Positions 30,858-39,276 of a stretch of 64,000 nt of DNA are shown in pieces (position 1 is the first letter of the stretch; every line of letters begins with the position of its first letter). The stretch covers positions 372,001-436,000 of the forward strand of contig NZ_VIWT01000002.1 of assembly GCF_007829815.1 (NCBI RefSeq). Direction: 5' to 3'. Below the pieces are notes generated by a model. That model ran no database searches, was not told the DNA's origin, and saw nothing but the letters and a program-made list of their open reading frames with translations. The DNA comes from Kitasatospora viridis (lineage in GTDB: Bacteria; Actinomycetota; Actinomycetes; Streptomycetales; Streptomycetaceae). The position numbers and the translations under genes were made by a program.

Positions 30858-31427
30858 TCAGCCGGTGTGCAGGCCCTCCAGGAGCACGGTCAGATAGCGC
30901 TGGGCGGTGTCGGTGCGGGTGGCGGGGGCGCCGCCGTGGACGGTCGCGGCGTAGGCGATGCCGCACATCAGCGGCACCAGGTCGGCGGCGGTCAGGTCGC
31001 CGCGCACGACTCCGGAATCACGAGCCCGGTCGAGCAGTCGCCCGCCGAGCGACCACAGAGTCCGCTTCAGATCGGTGGTGTGGGCCAGGGCGTCCGTGGG
31101 GGCTGCGGCGACGGTGGACAGCGAGGCGTCGGTGACCTGTGCCTCGATGGTGCGGGCCAGGAAGCCGGCCAGGGCGCGCCAGGGATCGTCGTCGTCCAGC
31201 GCCTGCTCGCCGTGGGCGACGAGCAGCTCCAGGCTGCGGGTGGCGACGGTCTCCAGAAGCGCCTCGGCGGTCGGAAAGTGCCGGTAGACGGTGCCGACGC
31301 CCATGCCGACCCGGCGGGCGACGTCGTTGAGCTGCAGCGGCACGCCCTCGTCCACCAGATCGCGGGCCACGGCGACGATCTGCTCCCAGTTGCGGGCGGC
31401 GTCCTTGCGCAGAGGTGGGGTCGTCAT
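30858..31427 (-). CDS. TetR-family transcriptional regulator
   Basis: 189 residues from ATG 31427; no Shine-Dalgarno is visible. The HTH lies in LQLNDVARRVGMGVGTVYRHF, with the canonical GTVYRHFPTAEALLE. Divergent from the SDR at 31548 with three copies of a 13-bp palindrome in the 120 bp between. Most likely represses the SDR and itself. Confidence 0.94.
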   Translation of the reverse strand: MTTPPLRKDAARNWEQIVAVARDLVDEGVPLQLNDVARRVGMGVGTVYRHFPTAEALLETVATRSLELLVAHGEQALDDDDPWRALAGFLARTIEAQVTDASLSTVAAAPTDALAHTTDLKRTLWSLGGRLLDRARDSGVVRGDLTAADLVPLMCGIAYAATVHGGAPATRTDTAQRYLTVLLEGLHTG

Positions 31428-31442
31428 GGGAGGAGTCTAACT

Positions 31443-31516
31443 GGATAGTCCATCCGAATCGATAAGCGGATAACTCATCCACATCTGCTACGGTGAAGCA
31501 ACCGGATAGGTCATCC
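31443..31516. promoter_or_regulatory. Three GGATA-N-ATCC operators for the divergent TetR
   Basis: GGATAGTCCATCC (31443-31455), GGATAACTCATCC (31468-31480) and GGATAGGTCATCC (31504-31516) share GGATA and CATCC half sites. The third copy extends to CCGGAT/ATCCGG. Starts are 25 and 36 bp apart, and the first lies 16 bp upstream of the TetR start codon. Confidence 0.85.
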
Positions 31517-31547
31517 GGATATCTGTGCAGCTGGAAAGAGGTGTGCC

Positions 31548-32435
31548 GTGGAGAAGTCGGAGAAGACAGCACTGGTCACGGCGGGAACCGCCGGCATCGG
31601 CTGGGAGACGGCCCTGGGGCTGGCCACCGCCGGCCTGGCGGTCACCGTGGTCGGGCGCAACGCCGAGCGCGGCGCCCGTGCGGTCGAACGGATCAACGCC
31701 ACGGCGCCGGCGCACCCCGCCCGGTTCGTGGCCGCCGACCTCGCCTCGCTCGACGCGGTCCGCTCGCTCGCGGAGCGGATCACCTCCGAGGGCCCGCTGA
31801 CCGTCCTGGTCAACAACGTCGGCGCGATGTTCGCGGACCGGCAGGACTCGGTCGACGGGATCGAGGCGACGTTCGCCGTCAACCACCTCTCGCCGTACCT
31901 GCTGACCGAACTGCTGCTGCCCTCGCTGCGGACCGGCGCGCCGAGCCGGATCGTGAACGTCACCTCGGGCGCGATCGGCGTCGCCAAGCGGACGTTCGAC
32001 GCCGTCGAGCCCCCCGGCGGGTACTACGGCTTCCACTGGTACGGCCGCGCCAAGCTCGCCAACCTCGCCTACACACTCGACCTGGCGGGCCGACTCGACG
32101 GCACGGGCGTATCGGTCTTCGCCGCAGACCCTGGCGGCGCCGCGACCGACATGACCAACGGCACCCTGCGCGATCCCAGGATCGTCTCACCCGGTCTGCG
32201 TCTGCTCTGGCCGCTCGTCCGACGGAAGTTCGAACGCTCGACCTCGGGACCGGCCTCCGTGGCGGCCAAGCCCTCGATCTTCGCCGCGACCGACGCCTCG
32301 CTGACCGGCCGGACCGGCATCGTCATCGGCCCCGCAGCACAGCCGGTCACACCCTTCCGCGCGGCGACCGATCCCCGCGTCGCCGAAGCCGTCCACCGCC
32401 TCAGCCGGCGCCTCGCACCGCTCACCCCCGGGTGA
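31548..32435 (+). CDS. Short-chain dehydrogenase/reductase (WWOX/retinol dehydrogenase-like)
   Basis: 295 residues from GTG 31548 after AAAGAGG. Cofactor motif TAGTAGIGWETALGLATAG, VNNVGAMFADR, Ser in VNVTSGAIG and YGRAKLANLAY as the active-site Y-x3-K. Downstream FAADPGGAATDM is typical of this subgroup acting on hydrophobic alcohols or ketones. It is likely controlled by the divergent TetR at 30858. Its relative at 24756 has the same architecture but lost the Lys. Confidence 0.92.
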   Translation: MEKSEKTALVTAGTAGIGWETALGLATAGLAVTVVGRNAERGARAVERINATAPAHPARFVAADLASLDAVRSLAERITSEGPLTVLVNNVGAMFADRQDSVDGIEATFAVNHLSPYLLTELLLPSLRTGAPSRIVNVTSGAIGVAKRTFDAVEPPGGYYGFHWYGRAKLANLAYTLDLAGRLDGTGVSVFAADPGGAATDMTNGTLRDPRIVSPGLRLLWPLVRRKFERSTSGPASVAAKPSIFAATDASLTGRTGIVIGPAAQPVTPFRAATDPRVAEAVHRLSRRLAPLTPG

Positions 32436-32498
32436 CCGGAAACCGACCCGCAATGCCGCCGAAACCGCAGGTGACGCCGCTGCTCCGATAGTGGCCGA

Positions 32499-33965
32499 AT
32501 GACGACGCCCGCCACGACCAGAGAGCCGGCGGCCGCCACTTCGCGCGCTGCCGAGACAGCCGCGTACGGCGACCGGATCCTCGCCATCGAGCCCACCAGT
32601 ATCGAGCCCGTCCCCGCCGGGGCCCGGCACGGCAAGCCGCTCGGTCTGCTGTGGACCTGGACCTCACCCAACATGGAGTTCGCCACCGCTTTCGTCGGTG
32701 TCCTCGCGGTCGGCATCCTCGGCCTCGGGTTCTGGCCCGCCGTGCTCGCGTTGGTCCTGGGCACCGCGCTCGGCGCCGTCTCCCACGGCCTCCTCGGCGT
32801 GGTCGGTCCGCGGTTCGGCGTGACCCAGATGGTCGCCGGACGCTCCGCCTTCGGGTTCCTGGGCAACGCGCTGCCCGCCGGGCTCAACGCGCTCACCGCC
32901 GGCATCGGCTGGTTCGCGGTCAACAGCGTCAGCGCCGCGTACGCGCTGAACACCCTGCTGGGCTGGCCGCTGCTGCTCTGCCTGTTCGTGGTGGTGATCC
33001 TCCAGGTCGCCGCCGCCTGTTTCGGCCACAATTTCGTGCACACCGCCGAGAAGTACACCTTCCCGGTACTGACCCTGGTGTTCGTGGCCGCCGCCGCGGT
33101 CATCCTCGCCAACTCCCGCCCGGGCTCCGCGACCGGCGCGCACGCCGCCCCCGGCGCGTTCTGGCTCACCGCGGGCGCCGCCTTCGGCTACGCCGCCGGT
33201 TGGACCCCGTACGGCGCCGACTACACCCGCTACCTCCCGGCCACCACCGCGCGGTGGAAGACCGCCCTATGGCCGGCCGTCGGCGTCTTCGTCTCCTGCG
33301 CCTTCCTGGAGATCATCGGCGCGGCCTCCTCGACCGTGCTGATCCCGGACGCCATCGCCTCCAAGCTCTCCCTCACCGGAGCGTTCATCTACTCCCTCCC
33401 GGGCTGGCTGGCCGACCTCACCCTGCTCGCCATCGCGCTGGGCGGGATCGCCGCCAACGCGCTGAACATCTACTCGGGCTCGCTCTCCTTCGTCGCGATC
33501 GGCCGAGGGCTCCCGGCCCGGCTGAACCGCGCTGTGGTCGCCCTGGTCCTCGGCACCGTCGGCACCCTGCTCGCCTGGAGCGGGCTCAGCAACTCCGGTA
33601 CCAAGTACGAGAACTTCCTGCTCGTCATCAGCTACTGGATCGGCCCCTGGCTGGGCGTCACCTTCCTGGACCACTTCCTCAGCCGCGCCCGCTCCGACAC
33701 GGACACCGCCGCGCTGCTCCAGGACACCACGTACCGCAACTGGGCCGCGCCGATCGCGATGGCCGCGGGCACAGGGCTCGGCGTCTGGCTCTTCTCCAAC
33801 CAGACGGACTACGTCGGACTGGTCGCCAAGCAGCACCCGGGCATCGGTGACCTCGCCTTCGCGGCCGGCTTCACCCTCGCCGTGCTGCTCCACCTGGCGC
33901 TGCGCCGGGTGCCCGGTCTGGTCCGGACGCCGGTGACCGGCGCGCCCGTTGCCGGCGTCGGCTGA
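32499..33965 (+). CDS. NCS1-family cytosine/purine permease (CodB/Fcy2-like)
   Basis: 488 residues from ATG 32499 with about 12 transmembrane helices. LLWTWTSPNMEFATAFVG near the N-terminus, GFGVTQ-type GVVGPRFGVTQMVAGRSAFG, and WTPYGADYTRYLP are family hallmarks of cytosine and purine permeases. Followed 19 bp later by a cytosine deaminase-like gene, so a pyrimidine base is the likely cargo. This protein differs clearly from the NCS1-type transporter at 4888 and lacks the Cys tail. Confidence 0.93.
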   Translation: MTTPATTREPAAATSRAAETAAYGDRILAIEPTSIEPVPAGARHGKPLGLLWTWTSPNMEFATAFVGVLAVGILGLGFWPAVLALVLGTALGAVSHGLLGVVGPRFGVTQMVAGRSAFGFLGNALPAGLNALTAGIGWFAVNSVSAAYALNTLLGWPLLLCLFVVVILQVAAACFGHNFVHTAEKYTFPVLTLVFVAAAAVILANSRPGSATGAHAAPGAFWLTAGAAFGYAAGWTPYGADYTRYLPATTARWKTALWPAVGVFVSCAFLEIIGAASSTVLIPDAIASKLSLTGAFIYSLPGWLADLTLLAIALGGIAANALNIYSGSLSFVAIGRGLPARLNRAVVALVLGTVGTLLAWSGLSNSGTKYENFLLVISYWIGPWLGVTFLDHFLSRARSDTDTAALLQDTTYRNWAAPIAMAAGTGLGVWLFSNQTDYVGLVAKQHPGIGDLAFAAGFTLAVLLHLALRRVPGLVRTPVTGAPVAGVG

Positions 33966-33984
33966 ATCGGTGGACAGTGGGCTC

Positions 33985-34437
33985 ATGACCGAGCTGCCCG
34001 CTCCCGCCGAGCTCCTGTCCGTCGCCCTCGCGGAGGCCCGTCTGGGTCTGCGCGAGGGCGGTATCCCGATCGGTGCCGCGCTGTTCGGCCCGGACGGGGA
34101 ACTGCTGGGACGCGGCCACAACCGCCGCGTCCAGGACGGTGATCCGTCCACGCACGCGGAGACCGCCGCCTTCCGGGCGGCGGGCCGACTGCGCGGGTAC
34201 GGCCGGACCACGATGGTCACCACGCTGTCGCCCTGCTGGTACTGCTCGGGCCTGGTCCGGCAGTTCGGCATCGGGCAGGTGATCATCGGGGAGGCGAGGA
34301 CCTTCCACGGCGGCCACGACTGGCTCGCCGAGCACGGGGTACGGATCACCGTCCTCGACGACGCCGAATGCATCGCACTGATGCGGGAGTTCATCGCCAC
34401 CCGGCCCGACCTCTGGTACGAGGACATCGGCGAGTGA
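33985..34437 (+). CDS. Nucleobase deaminase, cytosine deaminase Fcy1-like (CDA fold)
   Basis: 150 residues from ATG 33985. Zinc ligands and general base are in THAETAAF (His57, Glu59) and SPCWYCSGL (Cys84, Cys87). The C-terminal FIATRPDLWYEDIGE is like the tail of yeast-type cytosine deaminase. It would convert cytosine or 5-methylcytosine to uracil or thymine; the permease just upstream would supply the base. Substrate is inferred from length, tail and context. Confidence 0.88.
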   Translation: MTELPAPAELLSVALAEARLGLREGGIPIGAALFGPDGELLGRGHNRRVQDGDPSTHAETAAFRAAGRLRGYGRTTMVTTLSPCWYCSGLVRQFGIGQVIIGEARTFHGGHDWLAEHGVRITVLDDAECIALMREFIATRPDLWYEDIGE

Positions 34438-34490
34438 GCCCGTTGGAGTGAGCTCGTTGGAGTAATTCCGCTGGAGTGATCCCGTTGCCA
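34435..34490 (+). repeat. Four degenerate 14-bp tandem repeats before the oxygenase gene
   Basis: Units TGAGCCCGTTGGAG, TGAGCTCGTTGGAG, TAATTCCGCTGGAG and TGATCCCGTTGCCA run head to tail from the deaminase stop codon. Each of the first three ends in TGGAG, and the actual ribosome binding site of the next gene (TTTGGAGCACCATG) repeats it again. The first unit contains the deaminase stop codon. Confidence 0.8.
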
Positions 34491-34504
34491 CCCTTTGGAG
34501 CACC

Positions 34505-35473
34505 ATGTCCTCTCGCATCCCCGTGATCGACCTCGCCCGCTGGCTCTCCGGTGACCCGGCGGCCCGGGCCGGGACCGCCGCCGCCGTGGACGCCGCGCTC
34601 AGCCAGGCCGGCTTCCTGCTGATCACCGGACACGGCGTCGGCATCGAGATCCGGGAGGAGGTCCGGCAGGCCGCCCACGCGTTCTTCGCGCTGCCCGGGC
34701 AGGTGAAGCAGCGCTACGCGGTGAGCGTCGGCGGCCGCGGCTGGCTGGCCAAGGGCGCCGAGGCCAACGGCTACTCGGAAGGCACTGCGACCCCGCCGGA
34801 CCTCAAGGAGTCCTGGACGGTCGGCGCGGATCAGCCGATCGGCGAAGCCGAGATCGACGGCTTCTGGTTCCAGCCGAACCGCTGGCCGCAGGTCGAAGTA
34901 CCGCAGCTGCAGCCGATCGTGGAGGACTACCTGGCGCGGATGCGCTCCGTCGCCGACGAGGTGCTCCGGCTGCTCGGCACCGCGCTGGGGCAGGGCGCGG
35001 ACTTCTTCACCGCGCACACCGCGCACCCGACGTACACCCTGAACATCAACTGGTACCCGGGCACGGGCGTGGTGGGCGAGCCCCTCCCCGGCCAGTTCCG
35101 GATCGGCCCGCACACCGACTTCGGCACGGTCACCCTGCTGGACCGCCAGCAGGGCAAGGGCGGGCTGCAGGTCTGGATCGACCCCGACGACGGCGGCGAA
35201 GGCTGGGAGGACGCCCCGTACGACCCGGCCGCACTCACCGTCAACATCGGTGACCTGATGGCCCGTTGGACCGGCGGCCGCTGGCGCTCCGGCCGCCACC
35301 GGGTCCTCCCGCCGTCGCCCGACGCCCCGGATGAGGAACTGATGTCCCTGGTCTACTTCTACGAGTGCGACCCCCACACCGTGGTCGTCCCGATCGCCGG
35401 CCCCGTGGCGCACGCACCAGTGGACTCCTCCGTGTATCTGCGGGACAAGCTGGATGCCATCAGCGTGAGTTGA
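34505..35473 (+). CDS. 2OG-Fe(II) dioxygenase, isopenicillin N synthase/thymine hydroxylase-like
   Basis: 322 residues from ATG 34505 with TTGGAG 5 bp upstream. The 2-His-1-carboxylate iron site is His203/Asp205 (GPHTDFGTVT) and His265 (SGRHRVLPP). The N-terminal IPVIDLARWLSG and QAGFLLITGHGV are typical of the DIOX_N/IPNS-like family. Clustered with a pyrimidine permease and deaminase, it could act like fungal thymine 7-hydroxylase, oxidising the 5-methyl of thymine; this is inference from context. Other bacterial members hydroxylate amino acids or secondary metabolites. Confidence 0.88.
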   Translation: MSSRIPVIDLARWLSGDPAARAGTAAAVDAALSQAGFLLITGHGVGIEIREEVRQAAHAFFALPGQVKQRYAVSVGGRGWLAKGAEANGYSEGTATPPDLKESWTVGADQPIGEAEIDGFWFQPNRWPQVEVPQLQPIVEDYLARMRSVADEVLRLLGTALGQGADFFTAHTAHPTYTLNINWYPGTGVVGEPLPGQFRIGPHTDFGTVTLLDRQQGKGGLQVWIDPDDGGEGWEDAPYDPAALTVNIGDLMARWTGGRWRSGRHRVLPPSPDAPDEELMSLVYFYECDPHTVVVPIAGPVAHAPVDSSVYLRDKLDAISVS

Positions 35474-35737
35474 TCACGGGTCAGGTGCCGGCCCGGCGTC
35501 TCCGGCAACGACGGCGGGTGCCTGCGGGCAAGACGACCCACGGGCTGTACCGCCAACAGCCTTCCAGCCCCTTGCGCAGCGGAACCAGCGCGACACCGCG
35601 ACAGGCTGGTATCGCCTCGCGCGTGGTGACGGGCAGTCATTACGGGAGTCTTGCGGTCGCGCCTGCGGGCTCCCGCGGCAGCTCGGCAGGTAGCAGTGTT
35701 GTCCTCACGAAATCCCCTTCCTCCTAAGGAGTTTGGC

Positions 35738-36838
35738 GTGAGCATCGCTGCGAAGAACCGTCGCGTCCGGGCTGCCCTGGCCGTCGCCGCCGCGCTCGGC
35801 GGCGCCCTGGCGGTCGCCGGATCCCCTGGCGTGGCATCCGCGTCGACCGGCCGCGCGGCCACCGTGTACACGCTGTCCAACGCGGCGTCCGGAAACGCTG
35901 TGCTGGCCTTCCACGACGTCAACGGGGCGCTGACCCCGGCCGGCACCTACCCGACCGGAGGCCTCGGCGCGGACGCCGGTCTCGGCTCGCAGGGCGCGGT
36001 CGTGCCCGCCGACCACGGTCGGATCCTGCTCGCCGTCAACGCGGGCTCGAACAGCGTGACCGCACTGCGGGTGACCGAGGACGGCGCCCTGACGGCCCGC
36101 TCGACGGTGGCCTCCGGAGGCACCCGCCCGGTGAGCGTGACCGTCCACGGCGACCTGGTCTACGTCCTGGACTCCGGCAGCGGCACGATAGCCGGCTTCC
36201 ACCTGCACGACGGCGTGCTGACCCCGCTGCCCGGCTCGACCCGGGCCCTGTCCGCGGGCGCGGCCGGGGCGGCCGAGGTCGCCTTCTCGCCCGACGGCCG
36301 CCGCCTGGTCGTCACGGAGAAGGGCAGCAACTCCCTCGACACCTTCACCGTGGACCGCCACGGCGTCCCCTCTGCCGCCTCCCGCACCGCCTCGGCGGCC
36401 GCGGTGCCGTTCGGCTTCGACTTCGACAGCCACGGCGACGCGGTGGTCTCCGACGCGGCGGCCAGCGCGGTCACCACGTACTCCGTCGCCTCCGGCACGG
36501 CCCGCCAACTCGCCTACCTGCCGGACGGCGGCGGCGCGGCCTGCTGGTTGGTGGTCTCGCGCGCCACCGGCACGGCCTACGTGGCCAACGCCGCCACCGG
36601 GACGATCTCCACCTACCGGGTCCGCGACGGCGCCCTGGCCCTGACCGCCCCGATCGCCGCCACGGTCGGCGGCCACCCGACCGACGAGGCGCTCGGCCGC
36701 GGCGACGTCCTCTACGTCCGCGACGCGACGAACAACCGCCTGCAGGCCGTGCACTTCGGAGCCGGCGGCGCGCAGGTCATCGACAGCCCGTCGGTACTGC
36801 CGGCGAGCGCCGTGGGCATCGCGGTGGTGAACGGATGA
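35738..36838 (+). CDS. Secreted seven-bladed beta-propeller (YVTN/lactonase-like)
   Basis: 366 residues from GTG 35738 with AAGGAG 7 bp upstream. A signal peptide (RAALAVAAALGGALAVAGSPGVASA) is followed by repeating blades (VYTLSNAASGNAVLAF; ILLAVNAGSNSVTALRV; VYVLDSGSGTIAGFHL; LVVTEKGSNSLDTFTV; AYVANAATGTISTYRV). The blades match the lactonase_7-bladed/YVTN families. No catalytic assignment is safe; extracellular binding or lactonase activity are both possible. Confidence 0.85.
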   Translation: MSIAAKNRRVRAALAVAAALGGALAVAGSPGVASASTGRAATVYTLSNAASGNAVLAFHDVNGALTPAGTYPTGGLGADAGLGSQGAVVPADHGRILLAVNAGSNSVTALRVTEDGALTARSTVASGGTRPVSVTVHGDLVYVLDSGSGTIAGFHLHDGVLTPLPGSTRALSAGAAGAAEVAFSPDGRRLVVTEKGSNSLDTFTVDRHGVPSAASRTASAAAVPFGFDFDSHGDAVVSDAAASAVTTYSVASGTARQLAYLPDGGGAACWLVVSRATGTAYVANAATGTISTYRVRDGALALTAPIAATVGGHPTDEALGRGDVLYVRDATNNRLQAVHFGAGGAQVIDSPSVLPASAVGIAVVNG

Positions 36839-36854
36839 CCGGATGAACGGGTGA

Positions 36855-37823
36855 TCATCCGCTGAGCGCGCCCGTGGTGTCACCGGGGTCCGGTGCCAGG
36901 TGGTGGGCGAGGAAGGCGATGCTGCGCTGCACCAGGGAGTCGACGTCGGGGGCGCCGGCGAAGATGTGGTCGGCGCCGGGGACGATGACCAACTCGACGC
37001 TGGTGTGGGGTTCGAGGCGTTCGGCGAGGAGCCGGCTCTGGTCGTGGGGCACGATCCGGTCGGCGGTGCCGTGCACGATCAGGAACGGCGGCGCGGGGTG
37101 GTCGGCGTAGGTGAGGGGGGTGGCCGCGCGGACCAGGTCGGGTCGCTGCGCCGGGTCCGCGCCGATCAGGGCGGTGAACGGGTGGCCGGCCGGCGGGACG
37201 GCGAGGGCGGCCGGGAACGCGGCGGCGGCCGAGCGCAGGTCGGTGGGGCCGTACCAGTCGACGACGGCGCGGATGCCGCCGCTGGGCGGGTCGGTGACGC
37301 CGACCTCGCCCTCCAGGTCGACTCCGTCCGGCGTCCGGGCCGGGGCGAGGGCGGCCAGCACGGCCAGGTGGGCGCCGGCCGATTCGCCCCACAGCGCGAG
37401 GCGGTCGGTGTCGAGGCCGAGTTCGGCGGCGTGGAGGCGCAGGTAGCGGATCGCGGCGCGCAGGTCGTGGAGTTGGGCGGGGAACGGTGCTTCCAGGCTG
37501 TGCCGGTAGTCGATGGTGGCCACGGCCAGGCCGGATCGCACGATGGCGTCGAAGAACCGGTCTCCCGCCACGGTGGGCGGCGGGTAGCGGCGGTCGCCTT
37601 CGGCCCAGCCGCCGCCGTGGACCCACAGGACGAGCGGCGCGGGCCGTTCGCCGGCGGGTGGGGCGTGCAGGTCGAGCAGCAGCGGGCGGTATCCGGAGAT
37701 CCGGGCGTAGGTGATGCCGTCGTACCGGCGGCCGCCGTCGGCGGTGGTGACGGGCACGGGCGGTGGCAGGTAGGGCGGTGGCAGCTGGGGGGCGGCGGCC
37801 TGGCCGGGCGGTTCTTCGGGCAT
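36855..37823 (-). CDS. Alpha/beta hydrolase, HSL/BD-FAE-type esterase
   Basis: 322 residues from ATG 37823. The oxyanion motif HGGGW is at 69-73, the nucleophile Ser148 in WGESAGAHLA, the acid Asp in IVHGTADRIVPHDQ and the His in GADHIF. A Pro-rich N-terminus precedes the catalytic core. No signal peptide. It lies 61 bp downstream of the GH1 gene on the same strand, so they may be co-transcribed and act together on esterified glycosides. Confidence 0.9.
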   Translation of the reverse strand: MPEEPPGQAAAPQLPPPYLPPPVPVTTADGGRRYDGITYARISGYRPLLLDLHAPPAGERPAPLVLWVHGGGWAEGDRRYPPPTVAGDRFFDAIVRSGLAVATIDYRHSLEAPFPAQLHDLRAAIRYLRLHAAELGLDTDRLALWGESAGAHLAVLAALAPARTPDGVDLEGEVGVTDPPSGGIRAVVDWYGPTDLRSAAAAFPAALAVPPAGHPFTALIGADPAQRPDLVRAATPLTYADHPAPPFLIVHGTADRIVPHDQSRLLAERLEPHTSVELVIVPGADHIFAGAPDVDSLVQRSIAFLAHHLAPDPGDTTGALSG

Positions 37824-37884
37824 CTCGGTTCCTGTTGGGTCGCGGGGACCGTGGTTGATGAAGACCGTTGTTGCTGGGTGCCGG

Positions 37885-39081
37885 TCAGCGGGCGCTGGGG
37901 AGGGTGCGGCTGCGGGCGATCCGGCCGAGCCAGCGGGCGGAGGGCTTGGGCACGCGCAGGAAGGTCTCCGGTTCGACGGCGATCAGGCCGAAGGTCGGGC
38001 GGAAGGAGCCCCACTCGTAGGTGTCGAGTGCGCTCCAGTGAAAGTATCCGCGGATGTCGAGATCGTCGGCGAGCGCTTCGGCCAGGCCGTCCAGGGCCCG
38101 GTGGGTGTAGGCGATGCGGCTGCGGTCGTCGGCGGTGGCGATGCCGTTCTCGGTGACGATGATCGGCACCTCGCCGACGACCTCGGCGGTGTGCCGCAGG
38201 GCCTCGCCGAGGGCGTCGGGGTAGCACTCCCAGCCGGTGAGGGTGCGTTCGGCGCCCTCGGGAACCGGGAGCGGGCCGGCGGGGCCGATCCGGGTGCGGG
38301 TGTAGGCCTGCACGCCGATCCAGTCGTCCTGGCGTGCGGCTTCCAGGAAGACGTCCTCGCGCGGGTGGCGGTAGGCGGCCGTCACCTCTTCGGCGCCGGG
38401 CACGGCCTGGCAGCCCTGGCTGGCCACCGACCAGCCGGTCCTGATCGTGGGGGAGATCGCCCGCACGGCCGCGACGGCGGCCCGGTGGGCCTCGACGAGG
38501 GTGCGGGTGAGCCCGGGGTCGGGCAGCGGCAGGCCGGTGCCGGTCGGGCGCTCGCCGCCGGCGGTGACCCGGGGGAGGAGGGCGGCGACCATGTTGGGCT
38601 CGTTGATGGTGCAGACGTGCTCGACGTCGGTGGCGATGACCGGCGCGGTCGCCGCCACGTAGCGGGCGAACCGGTCGACGGCGTCCGGGGCGGACCAGCC
38701 GCCGCGCTCGGCGAACCAGCGCGGCAGGGTGAAGTGGTGCAGCGTGACCATCGGGCGCATGCCGCGCTCGCGGGCGTACTCGACGATGCGGCGGTAGTGG
38801 GCGAGGGCGGCGCGCGAGAAGCAGCCGGGCGCGGGCTCGATCCGAGCCCACTCGATGCTGAACCGGTAGTCGGTGAAGCCGAGTTCGGCGAGCAGGTCGA
38901 TGTCGACCGGCCAGCGGTGGTAGCTGTCGGCGGCGTCACCGCTGGGCTCGGCGACGGCGCCGTGCTGTTCCAGCTGCCACCAGTCGCTGTTGGTGTTGCC
39001 GCCCTCGGTCTGGTGGGCGGAGGTCGAGGCGCCGAACAGGAATCCGTCCGGGAGCGGCAGGCCGGGGGCGCAGGCGAACAT
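37885..39081 (-). CDS. bglA: Beta-glucosidase, glycoside hydrolase family 1
   Basis: 398 residues from ATG 39081. The acid/base Glu161 is in CTINEPNM and the nucleophile Glu311 in IIVTENGIA. The N-terminus LPDGFLFGASTSAHQTEGGN is diagnostic of GH1. C-terminal YFHWSALDTYEWGSFRPTFGL forms the aglycone site. It is about 50 residues shorter than typical GH1 enzymes (~450), but all catalytic parts are present. Cytosolic by absence of a signal. Divergent from a TetR at 39277 with a long palindromic operator between them. Confidence 0.94.
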   Translation of the reverse strand: MFACAPGLPLPDGFLFGASTSAHQTEGGNTNSDWWQLEQHGAVAEPSGDAADSYHRWPVDIDLLAELGFTDYRFSIEWARIEPAPGCFSRAALAHYRRIVEYARERGMRPMVTLHHFTLPRWFAERGGWSAPDAVDRFARYVAATAPVIATDVEHVCTINEPNMVAALLPRVTAGGERPTGTGLPLPDPGLTRTLVEAHRAAVAAVRAISPTIRTGWSVASQGCQAVPGAEEVTAAYRHPREDVFLEAARQDDWIGVQAYTRTRIGPAGPLPVPEGAERTLTGWECYPDALGEALRHTAEVVGEVPIIVTENGIATADDRSRIAYTHRALDGLAEALADDLDIRGYFHWSALDTYEWGSFRPTFGLIAVEPETFLRVPKPSARWLGRIARSRTLPSAR

Positions 39082-39217
39082 GCGGGTGTGTCCTCTGGTG
39101 TGGGGCGCGGGGCGGCGGGTGGTGACGGCGCGTCAGCTGGTGCGCGGATCGGGGGGATGCGGAGCGCGTCGGCAGGGGAGTCGGGTGTCGCGGGACCTCG
39201 CCGTACTGCCACCGTAA

Positions 39218-39250
39218 ATCCGAAAACCTTGACATGCAAGGTTTTCGGAT
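39218..39250. promoter_or_regulatory. 33-bp operator between GH1 gene and TetR
   Basis: Perfect 14-bp arms, ATCCGAAAACCTTG (39218-39231) and CAAGGTTTTCGGAT (39237-39250), around ACATG. The left arm and spacer include TTGACA (39229-39234), a consensus -35 for the rightward tetR promoter, so a bound repressor would block it. The long arms suggest a TetR dimer pair. Confidence 0.88.
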
Positions 39251-39276
39251 CGAGCACGGAGAGCTACTGTGCTCGG

